Source: Epiperipatus broadwayi (Eukaryota; Onychophora; Udeonychophora; Euonychophora; Peripatidae). Taken from it: DNA of 64,000 bases. The notes under the pieces were generated by a model, which saw nothing but the letters and a program-made list of their open reading frames with translations, made no database searches and was not told the DNA's origin. Position numbers and translations under genes: made by a program. Location: positions 3,167,336 to 3,231,335 of the forward strand of contig JAQFVV010000014.1 in NCBI GenBank assembly GCA_028023455.1, given 5' to 3'. Of the stretch, positions 47,111-57,800 are shown piece by piece; position 1 is the first letter of the stretch, and each line of letters opens with the position of its first letter.

Positions 47111-48150
47111 TCACTTCTAGAAATATTTTACTATGCTTGAATGCGTTATAAATATAACATTATTATTTTTTATAGTTCTCAAGATGATGTCATTCTCATT
47201 GCACTATTGAACACCATGACTATGACTTTCATTCTGGGCAGTTTAATGTAATGACAAAATGGCAGATTCAAAAAATTGAAGATTGCTCCATCTATATTTA
47301 GCTAAGTAAGTTAAAAAAATCTATTCACATGAACTTCAGAACAAACAATATTATTTTCTATTCTTTTAAAAAAATGTTATTTATTGAAATAAACTGTAAT
47401 TAGGGTTATTAAAGCAAGTTCAAAGTTACTTATAGAACTGCCTTGAAATTATAAAGTATTTAACAATTAATAAGATTTGAAAATTTAGAATATAAAAATA
47501 ATATTTCAGAAATGCTTATAAAAAGTATATAAATATTTTAAAGTAAACTCAATTCTTATAAATAAAATAAAACAATCTTTAAATAATCTTTCAGGGGCAA
47601 CATCTCTCCACATCCCATCAAAAAAGAAAAGTGAAAATAGGCATTAAATATGAAGATGGTCTCATCAATAATAATTTAGAAGTTTTCTTTCTTTTTTCCT
47701 CTAGATAGTAATAGCTAGATACTTATTTTTAAACAATAGTAGAATAATTCCATCAATAACTTTGAACCTATTTTATAACCATAATTGTTTTTATTTTAAT
47801 TATAAAATTACGATCTCTTTTTATTAAAAAATCTGTTATGGTTATATTTTAGACATCATGGGATGTTTGAGCACTCAAAAGGCAAGTTGAATACAGTTTC
47901 ATATAATTAATATAAAAGGTTTTTTTAAACTTTCCTCTGCCAAAAATAAGTGGAGAAAAAGTTAGCTCAGTATGAGCTTGACTCCCTTAATCACATGTAA
48001 ACTGAAACAATTGTACATTTTATCCAGGTTTGAACCTAAGCTATAGACAAAGCAAGTGAATAAATATATTATTATGTCATGAGAACATTTATGATATTAT
48101 GACATACATAAAGATACATATTTCTAAAAGTAAACATTTTCCACAATTTA
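47110..48150. other. AT-rich non-coding stretch
   Basis: No coding motif. A possible SINE scrap at 47238-47290 ('AATGACAAAATGGCAGATTC') resembles the 30.95 kb fragment. Confidence 0.4.
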
Positions 48151-48299
48151 TACTTAATAACTGAAATACAGGTTTATTATGTACCTGTATCAATATATGT
48201 AATATATAGGGTATATGAGCACAGACTTTCACATGACCCACCATTTACCACTCTATCTCATATCATTGATACACTTGAACACATATGTCAAAAAGATAA

Positions 48300-48362
48300 A
48301 TAATCATTAATATACATATTTCATGCTAAAACAGCAATCATCAGTTGGTCCAGATTATCATC
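48300..48362 (-). ncRNA. Hammerhead ribozyme motif (family A copy 5, left arm)
   Basis: On the minus strand, ACCAA is the complement of 48345-48349 and CTGATGA of 48338-48344. Stem II TTGCT...AGCAT is the complement of 48323-48337, GAAA of 48319-48322, and TATGTATA follows. All core boxes are intact, but the 3' side of stem I reads TTAA instead of TTGG, which weakens stem I. Confidence 0.65.
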
Positions 48363-48399
48363 TCTACACATCTGAGCACTTATTGCATATATGTGTAGA

Positions 48400-48465
48400 A
48401 ATGATAATCTGGACCAACTGATGATTGCTGGTTTAGCATGAAATATGCATATTGGTGATTATTTA
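48400..48465 (+). ncRNA. Hammerhead ribozyme motif, core intact (family A copy 5, right arm)
   Basis: Stem I ACCAA (48413-48417) pairs with TTGGT (48452-48456), and outer AATC with GATT repeats the 19.7 kb design. CTGATGA is at 48418-48424, stem II TGCT/AGCA lies within 48425-48439, GAAA is at 48440-48443, and the short self-complementary TATGCATA is at 48444-48451. All invariant positions of the type I hammerhead (CTGANGA, GAAA, UH before the cleavage site) are met. Very short stem III hammerheads usually work as dimers in known PLE and retrozyme cases. This is the copy most likely to be active. Confidence 0.75.
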
Positions 48466-48569
48466 TGTTTTTGACATATATGTGTTCAAATGTATCAGTG
48501 ATATGAGATAGAGTGGTGGGTCATGTGAAAGTCTGTGGTCATATACCCTATATACTAAATATATATTTA

Positions 48570-49940
48570 AATGTTTTCATAATCAGATTCATGCATGTTT
48601 ATCTCTTCAACTTTATGGTTGACTCGAAGTAAGCAATAAAATTTCATGATTTAAAAAAATGCTTTATAATAAATTTGTCCACCTTATATTTAAAAAAATA
48701 TACGAAAGATTACAAAATATTTGGTGAAAAAAATAATCAGTAAACCATTTATTGAAAAATCCCTCCTCCTTGCCAAATATACATTTTGAATAATACCCTA
48801 CATCATTATCCTGATCCATTGTTTTGATAATAGGTGACAATATAAATGAGTTGTTTCTAAACCAATCTTTCCTCTGCTTTTTTGCATCATTCCAATAGTG
48901 TTAATATTGTTTATTCTGTATTGTTACCCATGAATGACAATCATAGTTGTACTCTTTTAGATAAGATATATTTTTTTTATTTTTAAAAACATATAAAGGG
49001 TAGATACTTATATTTGAACCAAATGTTAAGAATTGTAATGCCATATCTGGAGTTTTATTATAAAAGTTTACTATTTCAAATACTGCGAAGGCTAAATGCT
49101 ACAAAGCAATCAACAAAATGTAAAATTTGACCATACTGACAAAGATCCCATTCCCAACAATATAACTGAAAGTCTAATTGAGGGATGAATGTACAACTGT
49201 ATGCTAAAAGTACAATTATTATACTCTAATAGTAACATTGTATATACTGTTTTATATGTTTTTACATTGTACTAACAAATTATCATATATAACATACAAA
49301 AAGTTATAATTCAAAATACTATTTGCTATAGAATGTTTTATAGAAGAGTAAAATTACTGATAAAATGAAGTGTTGATAGGAATGACAAGTGTCGTTGAGA
49401 GAAAAAATACTATTTAAAGAAATGATATAAAAGAATATTTAATTAGAAACTTTAATTGTTCTAAAATTGTAAAAATCTAAATGAAAAAAAAAAAAAATTA
49501 GAAATCAATCTACCCTCTAAAATATGTATACTTGTAAGAGTTATTAAAAAGAAATATTTAACCATTAAACACCACATGACCCACCATTTCCTATTGAATG
49601 GATAATTTGCTACTGTTTTAAAGAAATATTTGAAAAGTGTTTTGCTTTCAATTTTTTAAATATTACTGCATGAAAAGATAAGCTTTTTATAAAGAGACAT
49701 TTTTTAAAAAAAATCATTATTTTATATTGTGAAAATATCTCTCAATTCTTTCCACAAATATTGATGAATACTAAAAAAGTAGAACCTATTCACATAGCTA
49801 GTTGCTATATAATGAAAAGACATCCATTTACTAACAAATGTTAGATGGCTAGTTGAGTAAATATGGAACACTTATGAAAATGCTGTCACTAGTTGATAAT
49901 TTTTTCAGTTAGCTGAAAAATTTGCAGCTTTTTTCCAGCT
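48570..49940. other. AT-rich non-coding stretch
   Basis: No domain recognised. A short piece 'ACCACATGACCCACCATTT' at 49570 matches the outer arm of the 48.2 kb hairpin and may be a scrap of family A. Confidence 0.4.
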
Positions 49941-49954
49941 TTGAGGGTCATGGA

Positions 49955-50064
49955 TATGATATAATACTAAATCATCTATGCATTTTACTACTGTTACACA
50001 ATGCTTTATTTACCGCCCTCTTTTACAGTAATAAAGTGTATGGATGATTTAGTATTATATGATA
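49955..50064. repeat. Small imperfect hairpin next to a tandem duplication
   Basis: 'TATGATATAATACTAAATCA' (49955-49974) is mirrored by 'TGATTTAGTATTATATGATA' (50045-50064). The segment after it, 'TTGGCAATGCAATAAGAAAG' (50070), resembles PLE terminal-repeat sequence at 23203 and 26308 ('TTTGGCAATG.AA.AGGAAAG'). Confidence 0.55.
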
Positions 50065-50071
50065 TACATTT

Positions 50072-50372
50072 GGCAATGCAATAAGAAAGATTAGTTATTA
50101 TACTTCTTGAAGAAGATAAGGGTCATGGATATGATTGGTTAATGCATAAATCATTGTACTCTTAAGTTCATTACACTGCTTATTATAATATGACAATATT
50201 ATTAGTAAAATAGCGATGCCAAATGTAATAAGAAAGATTAGTTATTATACTTTTTGAAGAAGATAAGGGTCATGGATATGATTGGTTAATGCATAAATCA
50301 TTGTACTCTTAAGTTCATTACACTGCTTATAATAATTAACATGACAATATTATTAGTAAAATATCGCGAGGC
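50072..50372 (+). repeat. Tandem duplication, 147-bp unit, two copies
   Basis: The landmark AAGAAAGATTAGTTATTATA begins at 50083 and again at 50230. The two units match nearly base for base ('GGGTCATGGATATGATTGG', 'CTTAAGTTCATTACACTGC'). The second has a 5-base difference near 'ATAATTAAC'. High identity means a recent duplication. The unit may derive from a PLE terminal repeat. Confidence 0.85.
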
Positions 50373-50785
50373 CAATCTGGCAAGAGCTGTCGGGTAACGA
50401 GTGAAACAAATTAAGTCAAGATTTTCAAGTTTTTCTGTTGTAGTTCTAAATTTTTTTTCAATTCTAGATAGATGAAGTCCACTAAACCGTATCATTATTG
50501 AAAATAATATTTTTGATCTTGATTTAATGTAGCTAATTTGAATTAAAAAATATTGTTAATAATTACTCATGTTGCTTTAATTCCCTCGGACATGAGTTTT
50601 TTGGCCCGTTAAATAATTGTTATTTTTTACTAGATAGATATATAAAAATAGTATAATTTCACACCTCCCTCCACTTAGACTACAACTATGACAACAAGTC
50701 GATCGCAACACATCGCAACACATTTAAAAATAAAAAGTAGATCTTATGGACACAAAAGTTGGCCACCCTTGTAATATATATGATA
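50360..50785. other. Unassigned block, possible hAT-like right end
   Basis: The minus strand from about 50783 reads CAAGGGTGGCCAACTTTT, resembling the common hAT-type end (CAGGGGTGGCCAAC). A short internal repeat of CGCAACACAT lies at 50704-50721. The 65-aa frame 50298-50495 (minus) is not recognised. A matching left inverted end was not found, so this is tentative. Confidence 0.25.
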
Positions 50786-51019
50786 AAATACTTATGAAAA
50801 GCCTCATGGTTGTAATTCAAATGCAGGCTAGATAAATTTAAATGACCCAATATCTTTTAAGCAGCCAACTCAGTTATCTAGCTATAGGTCAGAAAATGGT
50901 TATTTCTACATTCTTAACTTAAAACAGAAAGACAAACCAATAAAATCTTCATCACTCTACACTTTAATTGTTATTCTTTGATGGTTTTCTGGGGAGGCCA
51001 TTGCCCTGAAGTGTGGTAA

Positions 51020-51125
51020 TGTTGAATGGTTTAGTACAATAATAGAATGATGGACTCTGGAGCTCAAGATTCATGGACACTGGTTCCATTCCATCATTTC
51101 CAGTGCTTGAATTTCTTGTGGCACC
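51020..51125 (+). repeat. tRNA-derived SINE, copy 4 (best promoter boxes)
   Basis: 'GTACAATAATAGAATGATGG' corresponds to the A-box end, and 'CTGGTTCCATTCCATCA' (51080-51096) is a near-consensus B box. The 3' part 'CATTTCCAGTGCTTGAATTTC' matches the other copies. It ends in a run of 14 C (51124-51137). Confidence 0.55.
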
Positions 51126-51199
51126 CCCCCCCCCCCGATATAAATCATTCTATTATTACTATCAGGTACACTTTTAGCAGCAATTTCTAGTAATAGTTA

Positions 51200-52080
51200 T
51201 TTAAAAATGAGTCGAATAATAAAATAATTATTTAAATAAACGATATTCATATGACGTAAAATTATCTTCCAATAGAATCATTTTCAATACTTAAACATTT
51301 TTTGAGATTTTTTTTTTTTTTTTAGAAAAAAAAAAGACTTTCAACTGAATGCATGAACTTAGATATTGTTATAAAAATATTAAAGATTAAATAAAAATCC
51401 AGAAATGCATTTTATAAAAAATAAAAAAAAAGCATTAACCTTATGGGGTGATTAAAATTATTATTGTAGAAAATTCTATTAATGATTAAATTATTAAGGA
51501 GTATTTTAAAGTATTAATTTAGATGAGAGGATTAACATTAAATTCAAATTATAAAAATATTAATGCCAAAAGGCTATAATCTAGAAAAGTTTTAAAAATA
51601 TTTATTAGTTAACAAAGGTTTTTTTTTGGAAAAATTATATTTTCATATATATGTTTATCTAATTTACTAAAAGTATTTATTTATTAGAACATTTGTAGGT
51701 GTTAATTTTAATTACATATATATAAACACTTTATCAGTGTTGTAAATATATAATTAAAATAATACTAAATCTTTGTACATCAATAATAAAATTTTCTAGA
51801 CATTACCTATTGATGAAAAATTTAAAGTACCTTGCATACATGGCATATGTTCTAAACTTAAAGTTAGACTTATAGTAGAACTGAAATAATAATAATATTA
51901 TGTTGATGAATTATTAATTATTTCTAAGCCATCTAATAAGGATGAATTAGAAACATGCCTTGCCGAAATTGGTTTTCTTATCAATAAGTAACATTTAGAA
52001 GTTTAGAAAATTCTACAGATGTTGCATGTAGATATAATTTTGCTTCTAATATTTGTTAAAGTCATTTGTTTAAAGGATTT
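51200..52080. other. AT-rich stretch, possible eroded PLE upstream of its 3' end
   Basis: The part from about 51790 ('FKVPCIHGICSKLKV', 'YYVDELLIISKPSN') reads vaguely protein-like and lies upstream of the PLE 3' end at 52.26 kb. I could not align it to GIY-YIG motifs with confidence. Confidence 0.3.
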
Positions 52081-52089
52081 TTTAGTGCT

Positions 52090-52233
52090 AAATGTAATTA
52101 GAATTTTTTTTTTTCATATGTCATAGCATCAGCCAGGAGGCGAACCCACAACTGTCTGCAACCAACCAACTTGCTTGCAAAGTGGCTGCGATGACCTCTC
52201 AGCTAACAACGCTAGACAAATGTAATTAGAATT
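52090..52233 (-). mobile_element. tRNA-like SINE with 16-bp target site duplication
   Basis: AAATGTAATTAGAATT is duplicated exactly at 52090-52105 and 52218-52233. The insert (52106-52217) begins with a run of nine T, which is a poly(A) tail on the minus strand. Read on the minus strand it contains 'TTAGCTGAGAGGTC' (A-box-like) and 'GTGGGTTCGCCTCC' (B-box-like), with an anticodon-arm-like 'CACTTTGCAAGC' between. The layout resembles a tRNA, perhaps alanine type. Exact duplication plus tail is the signature of LINE-mediated retroposition. It interrupts the 3' part of a PLE, so it is younger than that PLE. Confidence 0.8.
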
Positions 52234-52255
52234 GAAAGTAAAATTGTGTTGAAAT

Positions 52256-52390
52256 GCAATATAGTACATATTTGTTTAGTATTGTGTTATTTTGCACTGA
52301 GAAGTCTGCTTGGCAGGAAAGCTATCATTGGTGAATTTTTAATTTCCTTTTGGCTAGTGACTAATTGTTCAGTTTATATATATATAAAAT
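52256..52390 (+). mobile_element. PLE 3' end with hammerhead-like core (copy 2)
   Basis: Homologous to 17590-17735. Shared landmarks are 'GAGAAGTCTGCTTG', 'TTTTTAATTT' and 'TTGGCTAGT'. At 52297 CTGAGA is followed by CTGC (52306-52309) and GCAG (52313-52316) arms and GAAA (52317-52320). In the ancestral form inferred from the two copies the stem would be GTCTGC/GCAGGC, a good hammerhead stem II. No ORF remains beside it. Confidence 0.6.
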
Positions 52391-52414
52391 TACTTTCATT
52401 CAAAAACTGTATTA

Positions 52415-52620
52415 GTGAATATTGAATTATATAAATCTCCTCTTTTCCCACAATATGCTTATATAACTTCAAAATTATTCAAACTGAAGTCAATCTCTGA
52501 TAATGCACTATTTCTTAAATGTTATAAATTTCCACGCATTCACCTGCCTCTAAGAGCTTTAAAAACTTATTTGAATCACTTAAGTTTAGAGCGTACATTC
52601 TATATACACTAATTGTTAAA
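52415..52620. repeat. Direct-repeat relative of the 52.77 kb hairpin arm
   Basis: 'AAAATTATTCAAACTGAAGT' and 'CAATCTCTGATAATGCACT' with 'ATTTCTTAAATGTTATAAAT' match the left arm of the hairpin at 52.8 kb. The open frame through it (65 aa) has no recognised domain. Confidence 0.65.
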
Positions 52621-52768
52621 GACCATGCTTAAATCAGGGCTTGAGTCTATTGTTGCCTGATGTTATAATCAAATATTCAATTGTACAAATCTATTTAACC
52701 CATCGCAAGAGAAAGACAGTGTCTCATTTTTAACCACCTATGATTAGACAAACATGACTTACAAATGT

Positions 52769-53000
52769 AAATCTATTATTATAAAGCGCTGAAAACTTTA
52801 AAATTATTCAAACGGAAGTCAATCTCCGATAATGTGCTATTTCTTAAATATTATAAATTTCCATGCACTCACCCACCGGTAAGAGTTTAAAAATCTTAAG
52901 GGTGTGGAAATTTATAATATTTAAGAAATAGGGCATTATTGGAGATTGACTTCCGTTTGAATAATTTCAAAGTTTTCAGCGCTTTATAATAATAGATTTA
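52769..53000. repeat. Hairpin repeat, ~93-bp arms
   Basis: The left arm 'AAATCTATTATTATAAAGCG' (from 52769) to 'ATATTATAAATTTCCA' (about 52863) is mirrored from 'TGGAAATTTATAATATTTAA' (52908) to 'CGCTTTATAATAATAGATTT' (52999). The loop includes 'CACTCACCCACCGG'. A third, direct copy precedes it at 52.45 kb. A snapback of a repeat unit is the simplest reading. Confidence 0.8.
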
Positions 53001-53009
53001 TATAACTTC

Positions 53010-54800
53010 ATAACTTTATTTTTTTCATCTGCCTATTCATTATTTGAGTTTGAATATATAATTTTTTTAAGTTTATATTCAATCTCTTCACTAAACTATT
53101 CAGAACATATCACTCACTAAGAAACACTGTTAAAATATTGAAAGTTAAAATATATTGAGAGAGAGAAAAAAGATAAAACTTTAATTTCAATAGAATATAA
53201 ATCAAAGCATTGAAGCAAAGTATCTGAGAATTATCTTAAGAAGAAGCAACTGCAAAGTCATTAACTGTATATTTAAGAAGCAAGAATATATAACTCGTAT
53301 AAAATTTTAATAAGATGTAATTTGAAATCCAGGGATTCCAGAGCTCAAATTTTGTGTGAACTCCTGAGAAACAAAATCACCTATATTTACTATATATTCA
53401 CTATCCAGTTACACAAGAATAATAATCTTTCCTAGTAAGATTTTTATTGTTTTGTTTATTTATTTTAGTTGTGCTTTAATGCTCATCCGTATTCTAATTC
53501 CTTGCATATGAATAAGCAATGTGTTGTGTATCAAAAAAAAAAAATATGTAAGCTACTTTTAAATAAAATATATGTATTGTTCAGAAACATTTAAATTAAT
53601 GGGAAAGCTTTTGAAATAACTGATACTTCTTTATATTCACTGAAATGATTCATGTATCAACATTAAATGTAGGTCATATATGTAACATTCTTCATTGGAA
53701 TGAATGTACCTAATGTAATTTAAACAAAAAAAGTTTTTAAACATAAAATATCTTATTGAACTGTATTTCAGGTGATTTTGAATATTTTATATATATATTT
53801 AAATATCTCACTGTATCGCTGTATAAATTCAATCTAGAATTAAAGTTTGTCTGAAGGTTTATGGTAATAGCATTTGTTCGTAGTAAATTTCTGGAAATAC
53901 TTCACAGTTTAACTACAAATAAAGTTAAAGTGTTTGTTAAATGCACAAAGAAATTCATAGTAAAGGAGCTTTCTGCTTAGCTTAGATTTTTGATATCTTT
54001 TTCATTAATCCCAAATCCATGTTTTTCTTTATGATCTAGATTTTCTCATTACATATTTAAGTATGTTGAAACCAATCTGTAGCTTCTAGTTTCATGTAGA
54101 ATTTCCTTACAAGTTACAAGAAACACCTAACATATCCCTATTTTTTAAGAATAGTCCATAAATTTAATATTTGTTTTCTGAAACAAATAGATTATAATAA
54201 ATAATGTTTACAGATTTTTTTTATATTTCCTATCTTTTCAGTTAATCATTTTGTTCATGGTTTTCTCTTTTGATTAATATCATCTATAAACTAAGTATTA
54301 TTTTTTTATTTTAGTTTTTGAAAAGAAGTTATTCAGAGTGCATAATTTATTTAAAAGTCCAGAGCAGTGATAATGTGCATTATAGGAATACTTTTGGATA
54401 ATCCATTTTATGTCATTCTGATCATAATTGCAGTAAGTTTATGGCTTCAAATAAAGAGATTTGAATCTTCTTAAGTAAAATAAGCTAAATAACTGACTAT
54501 TAAGTGTTTTTGTAAGAAGTAGTTTTATTCAATAAGAATTTTTAAAAAAAGAAGTTTTCAAACAATATTATTGAATATAGTAAGTACTGGAAGTATTCGG
54601 ACAATTTTAGATTGAGCAGCATCTTAAAGGGTTGAAAAAATATCTCTAAAAATTAAAATCAGAAAGTGGTTTAAATACAAATGTTCCTTTTACAATAAGA
54701 GTTTTACAGTTAATAAATATGAATAAAATTGAAAAATGAAGATAAAAAATTGAAAAGTTGGGCACTATTGATTCAGTTGATTCTCTATTGACAATGTATT
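53010..54800. other. AT-rich non-coding stretch
   Basis: Only a possible SINE scrap at 53325-53395 ('CAGGGATTCCAGAGCTCAAA') and homopolymer runs. No gene recognised. Confidence 0.45.
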
Positions 54801-54810
54801 CTAATAATTT

Positions 54811-55130
54811 TATTATTATGGTAGTTTTTGGTTATGCATATTATGGCTGATAGGCGCCACTGCAACACCACCAAAAAGCCTGCAAGTAATAAATTTCTAT
54901 CCAAAAATGGCTGAAATTGATGGAAAATTAAAATGCCTAAGGCAAGACATGAAAAGTAGGTAAAAAATCAATTTATCAATTTATTTTTTGGATGTCGACT
55001 TAGGCATTTTAATTTTCCACCGATTTCTGCCATTTTTGGATAGAAATTTATCACTCAGGCTTCTTGGTGGTGTTGCAGCATCACCTAGCGGACACAGTAT
55101 GTGAAATCAAAAACTACCTTTATTATTATA
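54811..55130. mobile_element. 320-bp foldback element (MITE-like)
   Basis: Long inverted arms. 'GGTAGTTTTTGGTTATGCAT' with 'CTGCAACACCACCAAAAAGC' and 'GGAAAATTAAAATGCCTAAG' on the left are mirrored by 'CTTAGGCATTTTAATTTTCC' with 'GCTTCTTGGTGGTGTTGCAG' and 'AATCAAAAACTACC' on the right. TTATTATTA-like bases flank both ends, so a target duplication cannot be defined. Divergence is about 10-15 percent by eye. No ORF. Confidence 0.8.
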
Positions 55131-55680
55131 CACTATGCTCTGAAACAGCTTGTTAGTTTAGAGTATTGCAATTTCTATCCATAATTCATAATATGAGTTT
55201 AAATACAGGTGTGATATCTTTGAAATTGTTTTTGACTTTTAAACCATCTTAGTATTGTTTCAGGGAGTTTGTCCATAAAAAAACTAATTATCTAAACTAG
55301 AATGTAAAACAGGAATCACTCAGCAGTTAGATGCTTGATAACATTTTTTTCTTAACTGTTTATTTTTAAAGAATTCTTGAAAATACTTTTCCCCTCTGCA
55401 GTGGTATAGTTAATAGGTATTTTATTAAATTTATAATTTTAGTTTATAATATTTGCATTAATACTAATATATATGGTGTAAAATTTTCATTATTTCCAGT
55501 TGCTTAAATGATATTTATACTTCATAGATATTTATTGGTTTTAGTAAAATTAGCTTCATTATCTATTATAATGATATATCATATTATTGTTGTTGAATAA
55601 TGACAAGTGAGTCAGTTCGAGAAGAACAATATTGTGCTTGGATTTGACTTTTTTTGTATTGATTTATATCCCTGTGTGCT

Positions 55681-55800
55681 TTGATGCAGTGGAAGAGTGA
55701 CAAATTCTGGAACTCAAGACCCATACATTGTGGTCAAGTTCTATCATTTTTGATGCTCAAATTTTTAATGAATTTTCTATCAATAAACCACTCAATTCTT
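55681..55800 (+). repeat. tRNA-derived SINE, copy 5
   Basis: 'GATGCAGTGGAAGAGTGACA' (A-box region), 'GGTCAAGTTCTATCATTT' (B-box region) and 'AATAAACCACTCAATT' (3' end) match copies at 3.7, 45.4 and 51.0 kb. About 120 bp. No target duplication seen. Confidence 0.55.
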
Positions 55801-56860
55801 TATTTTTAATCATAGTTTTAATCATGTATTTGTTAAGATATTGGTGCAGTGTTACCATTAATGTTTGAATGTAGAGTCAGTATATTACATTTAGTATAGT
55901 CAGTATTTACATTGTAAGATATATATATATATATTTATATATTCTATAATAAGAATGGAATAATATATAAATTACACTGAGTTGTTTTATCTCTTTAATA
56001 TTTACTGAACTAATTGGATTTTAATCAGTGTTACTATTTAACAAATATAACAATGGTCTTCTCTATAGTATATTAAAAATATAAGGAATAGGATGGAATG
56101 AGGGTGATGGAAATCATCATCACCATATTCAAAAATAGTCATCAACAAAAGCCTTAATGATTTTGGTTTTGCTAAGCCTAGATAATGATTAAAGAATTAG
56201 CATCAGAATGCAATAAAAATAATTATAAGATATAATATAATATAACATGGCTTCACCAGCAATAATCATCAATACTTAAGAATCTGTAATCATCATTTGA
56301 GACTGGATTTAAAAGAGACAGTATAAAATCTTAGGCTAATCATCATCAAACCAATGTTGTCCTTCGGGTATATTATAAAAGCAATCATAAATATTTTATC
56401 TTTATGCACACACATGATTGCTAGAAATAATTATAAAAGTAATCCTATATCAAAATGCTGGAATCATGATATAAATTCTGATCATCATCAATGCTTTAAG
56501 CCATCAAGAACTGTGCATGTGCTGGCTATCAGTAAGCTGATTATCAAATCTATAAAATGAATTTATATTGATTTTAAAGATGACTTTGATGACTTTAAAA
56601 CCATCCAAATAATTTTGCAGAGAAGTATCCAGACATCCAAACACATATACTCACATATATATTGCAAATTCTATTATGCTTGAGCTGGTCGAGAGATTCA
56701 AGGACTAAAGACTATGAACATGAGAAAATATTTACAGTTAATTTGTTCTATTATTAAATAATTTCAATAGGGTAGTCTGCAAATTTCTTAAAGCACAACT
56801 GTATAATAAAATCAGTCACATGTATTTAATAATTTACAAGTTGACTAATAAAGAAAAAAT
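55800..56860. other. AT-rich stretch, ATCATCA-rich
   Basis: From 56110 to 56500 'ATCATCA' words recur ('AAATCATCATCACC', 'GTAATCATCATTTG', 'GATCATCATCAATG'), a diffuse cryptic repeat. No gene recognised. Confidence 0.4.
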
Positions 56861-56863
56861 AAA

Positions 56864-57083
<220 letters not shown>

Positions 57084-57479
57084 TGACAAACCTAAGCTTA
57101 ATACACATTAATCAATAGGGTTTTATATAACATATGTAATTATTATTCCCTTTGTAATCTCCCTAATTAATTCATATTTAGTTTAGTTGAGTTATTCCTC
57201 AACAATAATCAAACCCTATAAAAATATTTAACAATAAAAAAAGAAAACTAACTTTAACTTGAACCTTCCTTTTTTTTTTTAAATTAGGATGTCCACATAG
57301 AATTTTAAGCCAGTAAACATAAGAAGTTTTTTCAATGAAAATAACTTAAAAATTATTTACTATTTTCAATTATTATTTTCTTTGTGAAGTAACATTTATA
57401 AATTTATTAGGTGTATATTCTACAATATTTCATTTAACTTAAGATTTTTTTTTTTTTGGGGGGGGGGCTTTTATTTTAG

Positions 57480-57800
57480 TGTAGTTGAATGTCTTTTCTG
57501 GGTAATCTTTCAAGTAGTAGCTTGGTCAACTTCTTAGCTTCAAGTTTATTTATTTCTTATAGCTTTTTCAATAGTTAATTTATCCATGTAGCTTTTTCTT
57601 CCTTTTTTATAGCTTCAGTTTTCCAGTTTAACAATTAGTTTCATTTCATTATTCTTCTATTCAGCTTTTTTTCTTTTTTGTACTTGCAGGTTTGCAGTTT
57701 AGTGATTATTTTCATATCATGTTCTTCTATTAGCTTTAATCTTTTGTTTTTGTAACAATAGACTTCAAGTTTAACAATTACTTCTACTACAGTTAAAATA
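57480..57800. repeat. Degenerate ~65-bp tandem repeat
   Basis: Units carry 'TTCCAGTTTAACAATTAGTT' (57616), 'TTTGCAGTTTAGTGATTATT' (57691) and 'TTCAAGTTTAACAATTACTT' (57764), each followed by 'TTCTTCTATT' and 'AGCTTT'. Period 65-75 bases. No coding sense. Confidence 0.55.

Larger units (their letters stand above)
48195..48560. repeat. Family A long hairpin, best-preserved two-armed copy
   Basis: The left arm 'AGGGTATATGAGCACAGACT' (from about 48207) and the right arm ending 'AGTCTGTGGTCATATACCCT' (about 48550) are near-perfect reverse complements through their length, with a short loop around 48370-48390. Each arm carries its own hammerhead motif, so the two ribozymes point away from the centre on opposite strands. 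A transcript of either strand would carry one ribozyme in sense and one in antisense, and could fold into one long hairpin. Confidence 0.85.

Noticed and set aside
50298-50495. 65-aa minus-strand ORF as hAT transposase piece
   Set aside because: I could not align it to any hAT motif. The nearby hAT-like end has no partner.
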